From the NCBI GenBank assembly GCA_017460885.1, contig JAFUAB010000026.1, forward strand, positions 1 through 64,000: DNA of 64,000 bases, written 5' to 3'. Each line of letters begins with the position of its first letter. Position 1 is the stretch's first letter. The notes beneath the pieces were generated by a model. It was not told the DNA's origin and did not search any database. It saw only the letters and a list, made by a program, of their open reading frames with translations. Made by a program: the position numbers and the translations under genes. This document shows, piece after piece, positions 59,447-64,000 of this stretch. The DNA comes from Lachnospiraceae bacterium (GTDB lineage: Bacteria > Bacillota > Clostridia > Lachnospirales > Lachnospiraceae).

Positions 59447-60041
59447 ATGAATAGCCCTCTCTTTCGATTATTTATTCGGAGCCTCAGGGGGAAGAGAACC
59501 CAAATGATATTATTATCCGGATCCCGTTCCTGTCCATCGCCCTGAACAACTATATTCTATCATATTTTTTCGTGATTTCCAACAGAGATTGTGCGTCATG
59601 TGCCGGCAGGGCCGTCCGGCGTGCGAGCGGCTGTTCCATCGGTTCATTTATCTGAATATTTGATCAATTTAAATCGTTCTACCGTATTCTCCGACCATTT
59701 ATAAGTCAAGGGAAAAGTTAAAAATGTGGATTTTTCGTGAAATTTCACAAGAACATATGTTTGTCAGTTTCCATAAAATGATGTGAAACATGTTTCACAT
59801 TTCGGTGGATAATGTGGATAACTTCGTGTATAACTCAATTATCCCATAAATACGTCATTCCTTTTGTGGATAAATCCTATTTCATTTAGTCAAGTGGATT
59901 TTGAGTGTTATGAAATCTTTGTATACTTTTCACAAAAGAGGGCTGTCGTGTGTCGCCGGGACGGTTCTGTTGACACACGACACACGACAAAACAAAAAGG
60001 CGTGACCCGAAGGTCACGCCCATAATTCCCATTGGTCTCAA
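59447..60041. other. 595-base gap with DnaA-box cluster and hairpins
   Basis: No gene is seen. DnaA-box matches (TGTGGATAA) are perfect at 59813-59821 and 59865-59873, with 8/9 matches at 59804-59812 and 59825-59833. Just before them is the perfect palindrome TGTGAAACATGTTTCACA (59782-59799). A hairpin of GTCGTGTGTC (59945-59954) with GACACACGAC (59972-59981) and the nlpC terminator follow. Confidence 0.7.
59993..60020 (-). terminator. terminator of the SH3b/NlpC-P60 gene
   Basis: Minus strand GGCGTGACC, loop TTCG, GGTCACGCC, then TTTTTG. A textbook intrinsic terminator 20-45 bases after the stop. Confidence 0.92.
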
Positions 60042-61589
60042 TCAGAAGATTCTTCTGATGGAAAGGATCGTACGGTAGCTTGCGCTGGATACGATGATAC
60101 CGGTTCTGGAGGTCGATGCATGTACGATCTGACCGTTACCTGCATAGATCCCGACATGACCCGAGTAGCATACGATGTCGCCGGGCTGTGCCTCTGCCAG
60201 AGATCCAACCGTGGATCCTACACTTCTGTCAGCTGCCGATGAATGAGGCAGGCTTACTCCGAAGTTCTTATATACGCTCATTACGAAGCCTGAGCAGTCG
60301 GTACCGTTGGTAAGTGATGTACCGCCGTATACATAAGGATTGCCGACAAACTGAAGTGCAAAGTTTACAACATTCTGTCCGGATGCGCTGCCTGCGGGAG
60401 CATATACACCGGTATCGGTATATGAGCTGCTGCCTGAGGATGATGAGCTTCCGGTACTTCTCTTGGCAGCTGCAGCCTGTGCGGCCTGTCTCTCAGCTGC
60501 CTCCTTGGCAAGTCTGGCTTCCTCTTCAGCCTTGGATTCAGCCTTAACAAACTCCGTTGTGAGTGTTACATAGTCGGTTGAGACATAACCGTCACCTTCC
60601 TCGACGTTAACCTTTACCCAGCCGTCAAGCTCTTCGGTAACGATCAGTTCATCCTCGATGGGAACCATACCGATGACCGAACTGTCGGTAGTGGGTTCTT
60701 CTCTTACATAAAGGGTAGTAGTAGTGACGGTTGCGATACGGGTTCCGACCTTCTTTGCCAGATCCACCGCTTCTTCACCGGTTACACAAAACTCACCCTT
60801 GACATATCCCTCGGTATTACCGGAAGAGATCTTATACCATCCATCCTCTTCCTCTATAAATGTACCTACCGAATTGTTGTAAAGCTTACCTACTATCTCA
60901 CCCTCTTCGCTGGGGAGGTCTCTTACATTCACATAATTGCTGACCTGTGCGATGACCAGATTCCTGAAGCCCTCTTCTTCATCAGCCTCGGCACCGAAAG
61001 CCTCTTTAAGGTCTTCCGTATATCCTCTTGAAATAATGACCGTATCCTCGATCACCTTGCCGGAGCTGTTCTTCACATCGTCAGAGTTTTCGCTCTTGCT
61101 CTCAGCATCCTTTTCATCCGCAACCTGGATCAGCGTAGCCTTATCTGCAGAAGTATCATCCGGTGTCGAAGCGGCATCATCAAGCTTTACGACAGCATCA
61201 TCTGTCCTGTTCTCTCCCAAAACCGAATCGGAAGCGGCAACCTTAACCACGTTTGCTGCTCCTGAGCTCTGAGCTACAGTGGAAACCGGCGTAACAGCAG
61301 CAGTCTGAGAAGAATCATCGGTCTTGCTGTTAGCAGTTGCGGTTGACTGTGATGTCGTTGTCTTGGATGTCTGAACAGTGGTAGTTTTGGATGTCTGTGA
61401 TGACTTTGATTCATCACTGCTCTGCTGAAGCTCCGAAAGAGCCGTAGAATTGTTGCCTAAAGTATAAGTGATACCCGCGGACGGAAGTACATCACCGAGG
61501 GACTTGGCCTCGCTGTATGTAAACAGACTTCCGAATGTCATGGAAAACGCTGCGGTGTATGCTGCAAATCTAACTAAATGTCTCTTCAT
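60042..61589 (-). CDS. SH3b/NlpC-P60 cell-wall hydrolase
   Basis: 515 residues. The signal peptide is in MKRHLVRFAAYTAAFSMTFG. A Ser/Thr/Gln-rich linker runs to ~170. Two SH3b domains follow (YVNVRDLPSEEGEIVGKLYN at ~222; TTLYVREEPTTDSSVIGMVP at ~290). A coiled coil (~350-385) precedes the NlpC/P60 domain with the catalytic Cys in GTDCSGFVMSVYKN, the His in CYSGHVGIYAGNG and the third residue in IVHASTSRTG. It cleaves peptidoglycan stem peptides outside the cell. A strong terminator follows. Confidence 0.9.
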   Translation of the reverse strand: MKRHLVRFAAYTAAFSMTFGSLFTYSEAKSLGDVLPSAGITYTLGNNSTALSELQQSSDESKSSQTSKTTTVQTSKTTTSQSTATANSKTDDSSQTAAVTPVSTVAQSSGAANVVKVAASDSVLGENRTDDAVVKLDDAASTPDDTSADKATLIQVADEKDAESKSENSDDVKNSSGKVIEDTVIISRGYTEDLKEAFGAEADEEEGFRNLVIAQVSNYVNVRDLPSEEGEIVGKLYNNSVGTFIEEEDGWYKISSGNTEGYVKGEFCVTGEEAVDLAKKVGTRIATVTTTTLYVREEPTTDSSVIGMVPIEDELIVTEELDGWVKVNVEEGDGYVSTDYVTLTTEFVKAESKAEEEARLAKEAAERQAAQAAAAKRSTGSSSSSGSSSYTDTGVYAPAGSASGQNVVNFALQFVGNPYVYGGTSLTNGTDCSGFVMSVYKNFGVSLPHSSAADRSVGSTVGSLAEAQPGDIVCYSGHVGIYAGNGQIVHASTSRTGIIVSSASYRTILSIRRIF

Positions 61590-61722
61590 AATTCCTTACA
61601 AATAAATATCCAAATTGTTACAAACTTGTTACATTTTGTTACGTGCAATTAATAATTTAACACCGCAGCAGCTGTATGTCAACATATTTTGCCCTATTTA
61701 TGGCTTATTTGGGCAGATTTCA

Positions 61723-62664
61723 TCATTTTTTAACATTTCTGAGATATTTTTCGGCACTGTTGACAGCGCAGGCACCGTCCGCAACAGCCGTAATGACCTG
61801 TCTTACCTCCTTTGTCCGGATATCACCGACCGCATAAACACCCTCAACCGACGTTTCACAATTCTCACCCGCGATGATATATCCGCGCTCATCCAGATAA
61901 CATATTCCTTCGGCGAGCTTTGAATCGGGCTTCATCCCTACAGCGATAAAAACTCCGGAAACGGGGATCTCTCTCTCCTCACCTGTTTTTACATTATGTA
62001 CAAGCAGCGCTTCTACCTTTGCATCACCCTTAACGGAATCGGATACGGTATCCCACGCCACTTCCACATTTTCCAGTGAAAGCAGATTATCCTGTATGCT
62101 CCTGGCAGCCCTCAGCTCGTCACGTCTGTGAACCAGGGTAACACGTGTACATATCCCGGCCAGATAGATCGCGTCCTCAACCGCGACATCACCGCCTCCG
62201 ATGACCACGGTATCTTTATTTCTGAAGAAAGCACCGTCACAGGTAGCGCAATACGATACCCCGCGTCCGACAAATTCATTTTCGCCCGGGATGCCCAGCT
62301 TGGAACGATTCGCGCCCATGGCAAAAACAATCGTATAAGCCTTATATTCACTGCTTCTGCCTTTTGCGATCCTGATATCATTATCTTCAGTTACCGATAC
62401 CGACTCTATCTCGTCTTCGACAAACTCTGCTCCCATCTTGTCAACATGCTGTCTGAAGGTGTCTCCCATTTCAAAACCGCCTATACCGGGAAGTCCCAGA
62501 TAGTTGTCAACCTCCGTGGTATTGATGATCTGTCCGCCGGACATGGGACTCTTCTCAACCACCAGCACCGACAGTCCCGCTCTCGCCGCATACAATGCCG
62601 TTCCCATGCCTGCAGGACCTGATCCTATTATCAACATATCATAAATCTTATCCGCTTCAGCCAT
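61723..62664 (-). CDS. trxB: thioredoxin-disulfide reductase
   Basis: 313 residues. FAD motif IIGSGPAGMGTALYAAR (11-27), active-site pair CATCDGAFF (~139), NADPH motif VIGGGDVAVEDAIYLAG (~154) and C-terminal GVYAVGDIRTKEVRQVITAV. It reduces thioredoxin with NADPH. Its start overlaps the stop of the SDR gene upstream (TAATG type), so the two are translated together. No thioredoxin gene is in view. Confidence 0.95.
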   Translation of the reverse strand: MAEADKIYDMLIIGSGPAGMGTALYAARAGLSVLVVEKSPMSGGQIINTTEVDNYLGLPGIGGFEMGDTFRQHVDKMGAEFVEDEIESVSVTEDNDIRIAKGRSSEYKAYTIVFAMGANRSKLGIPGENEFVGRGVSYCATCDGAFFRNKDTVVIGGGDVAVEDAIYLAGICTRVTLVHRRDELRAARSIQDNLLSLENVEVAWDTVSDSVKGDAKVEALLVHNVKTGEEREIPVSGVFIAVGMKPDSKLAEGICYLDERGYIIAGENCETSVEGVYAVGDIRTKEVRQVITAVADGACAVNSAEKYLRNVKK

Positions 62665-63389
62665 TATATATATCCTCCGTCTACAGTAATGATCTGACCG
62701 GTCATATAGTCCGGCGCTTTGGTTAACATAACAACAATATCGGCTATCTCAGAAGGCTTACCCATCCGATCCGCCGGTATTTCTTCTATAATAGATATTA
62801 TCTCCTCTCTGCTGAAGATCTTATTCATATCGGTATCTATCACGCCGCAGGCAAGAGCGTTAACCCTTATGCCACATGGCGCAAGTTCCTTGGCCAGCGC
62901 TTTGGTCAATGCATTTACTCCACCCTTGGAAGCTGAATATGCGGTCTCCATGGACGCACCGGTTACTCCCCATATCGAAGAAATGTTGACTATACAACCG
63001 GAATGCTGCCTGACCATAATGCGCGCCGCTTCCCTGGAAGTCAAAAAAACAGAGTCCAGATTTACTCCCATAACACGGCGCCATTCGGAATACTCCATAT
63101 CCTGCAAAAGGCCAAAGCAGGCAATACCCGCATTATTAACAAGCACATCCAGACTCTTCATATCCGAGAAAAGGCTGCACACATCTCCTTCATCGGACAT
63201 ATCCGCACGTACCGGAACTGTCCTCACATTATATATAGAAGAAATCCTTTCGGCAACCGCGCACAATTCATCATATGTTCTGTCACATGTCAGATACAGA
63301 TCATATCCCTCACTCGCAAGTCCCTCAGCGATCGCAGCTCCGATCCCCCGGGAAGCCCCTGTGACACAAGCAATCATTCGATACCTCAC
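62664..63389 (-). CDS. short-chain dehydrogenase/reductase (FabG-like)
   Basis: 241 residues. NAD(P) motif ACVTGASRGIGAAIAEGLAS (8-27), NNAGIA (~88), catalytic Ser in IVNISSIWGVTG and YSASKGGVNALTKALAKELA with Tyr and Lys, ending QIITVDGGYI. The pattern is that of 3-oxoacyl-ACP reductases, but stand-alone SDRs of this kind have varied substrates. It is translationally coupled to trxB. Confidence 0.88.
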   Translation of the reverse strand: MRYRMIACVTGASRGIGAAIAEGLASEGYDLYLTCDRTYDELCAVAERISSIYNVRTVPVRADMSDEGDVCSLFSDMKSLDVLVNNAGIACFGLLQDMEYSEWRRVMGVNLDSVFLTSREAARIMVRQHSGCIVNISSIWGVTGASMETAYSASKGGVNALTKALAKELAPCGIRVNALACGVIDTDMNKIFSREEIISIIEEIPADRMGKPSEIADIVVMLTKAPDYMTGQIITVDGGYI

Positions 63390-63440
63390 ATAATACTCTC
63401 AGCACTTACGGAAATGGGTAATATTCCGATCAGCATTTCC

Positions 63441-64000
63441 CTAACGCCTTGTCTTCAGGGATCTGCCATACAGCACAGTCAGCTCCCTTATATGATCACT
63501 GAGTTCATCCGTCAGCGCATCTCTGTCCATACGCCACAGCCAGTTAGTCCCAAGTGTGGAAGGAATATTAATGCGTGCACTGTTATCCAGTCCCAGGTAG
63601 TCCTGCATCGGAATGATACATGTGTCCGATACGCAGCTTTGAGCGGCTCTGATCAATGCCTCCCTGATATCCCTGCGTCGCTTTACTCCCAGATATCTCA
63701 TCGCAAATCTGACATCTGCCCTTTTTGCACTCTGAATCCAGCCTTCTACGGTGTCATTATCATGGGTGCCCGTATAAACCACGGTATTGGATGTATACAT
63801 ATGCGGCAGATAATCACTGGGTTCTCTGGAGTCAAACGCAAATAGCAGCACCTTCATGCCGGGGTAGCCGGTTTTTCTGACCATTTTGATAACGGAATCC
63901 GTCAGGAATCCAAGATCCTCGGCTATGACTTCCTTTTTGCCGAGTGCTTTTTTCATCGCTGTAAAGATATCTATGCCCGGTCCGGGCTCCCAATGTCCGA
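63441..64000 (-). CDS. malQ: 4-alpha-glucanotransferase, C-terminal part (5' end off the window)
   Basis: The frame is open to the right edge. It reads GHWEPGPGIDIFTAMKKALG, then VIAEDLGFLTDSVIKMVRKT with the acid/base region, VLLFAFDSREPSDYLPHMYT, VVYTGTHDNDT with the conserved HDNDT motif, and the ending INIPSTLGTNWLWRM. This is the C-terminal ~185 residues of MalQ (GH77), which transfers glucan segments in maltodextrin and glycogen use. The internal ATG at 63956 is not the start. It lies 50 bases upstream of the SDR gene, same strand. Confidence 0.92.
   Translation of the reverse strand, partial: GHWEPGPGIDIFTAMKKALGKKEVIAEDLGFLTDSVIKMVRKTGYPGMKVLLFAFDSREPSDYLPHMYTSNTVVYTGTHDNDTVEGWIQSAKRADVRFAMRYLGVKRRRDIREALIRAAQSCVSDTCIIPMQDYLGLDNSARINIPSTLGTNWLWRMDRDALTDELSDHIRELTVLYGRSLKTRR

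Noticed and set aside
59782..59799. Palindrome TGTGAAACATGTTTCACA as a parS site
   Set aside because: The parS consensus has the half-sites in the other order (TGTTTCAC then GTGAAACA); this is only similar in parts.
1..64000. tRNA, rRNA or CRISPR
   Set aside because: No cloverleaf-like sequences with GTTCRA loops in non-coding DNA and no regularly spaced direct repeats were found by reading.

Overview
The window is chromosomal DNA of an anaerobic Firmicute, most likely a butyrate-forming member of the Lachnospiraceae (Butyrivibrio/Roseburia-like; the genus is an inference). The main reasons are a complete thl-crt-hbd-bcd-etfB-etfA butyryl-CoA cluster (50.5-56.7 kb), a SigI/RsgI pair, a DUF4418 protein, a DUF5688 protein, and the C-terminal tail on RlmD that is familiar from this family. 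No rRNA, tRNA or CRISPR array was seen. Most genes lie on the minus strand.

Layout. 0-3.6 kb: remains of a mobilizable element, with an XRE regulator cut by the left edge, small mob-associated genes, the C-terminal half of a MobA/MobL relaxase and a 5'-truncated zinc-finger gene. 3.6-8.1 kb: a chromosomal cassette (MATE exporter, two hexapeptide acetyltransferases, a PHP phosphatase) with a divergent AraC regulator. 8.1-17.9 kb: a second, composite mobilizable element. It holds a frameshifted large serine recombinase, an ArdC-like protein, a DUF5688 protein, a tiny hydrophobic peptide gene, several strongly structured non-coding stretches, a candidate oriT, mobC, the first ~28 codons of one relaxase abutting a C-terminally truncated MobL relaxase of another element, a DUF3847-like gene and an XRE regulator. 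18.0-24.6 kb: seven tandem minus-strand genes headed by an unusual fusion of sigma-70 region 2, a winged helix and a WYL domain. Three of the gaps carry the same bipartite promoter-like motif at fixed spacing. 24.7-39.6 kb: rlmD, an ABC/DUF4418/cysteine-desulfidase/sulfonate-type ABC operon, pcrA, pspA, a hydrolase, an HD-GYP protein and a PAP2 phosphatase. 39.8-48.4 kb: a SigI/RsgI envelope locus with two exported proteins. 48.4-64 kb: MBL hydrolase, HdeD-like and PilZ proteins, butyrate operon, GT-C-like membrane protein, HPF, an SH3b/NlpC-P60 hydrolase, trxB, an SDR and a malQ fragment.

Two regulatory systems stand out. (1) The sigma-WYL locus: three gaps share TTCAAWATNTTGAA-N12-CATAWTAT, which fits a protein with a winged helix (palindrome) and a sigma region 2 (-10-like box). 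(2) The SigI locus: sigI, a Gly/Pro-rich exported protein and a 1,521-residue surface protein are each preceded by ACCCCC-N19-CGTA with identical spacing, so SigI probably drives its own gene and two exported products. Functions of the unknown proteins of the sigma-WYL locus cannot be read from sequence.
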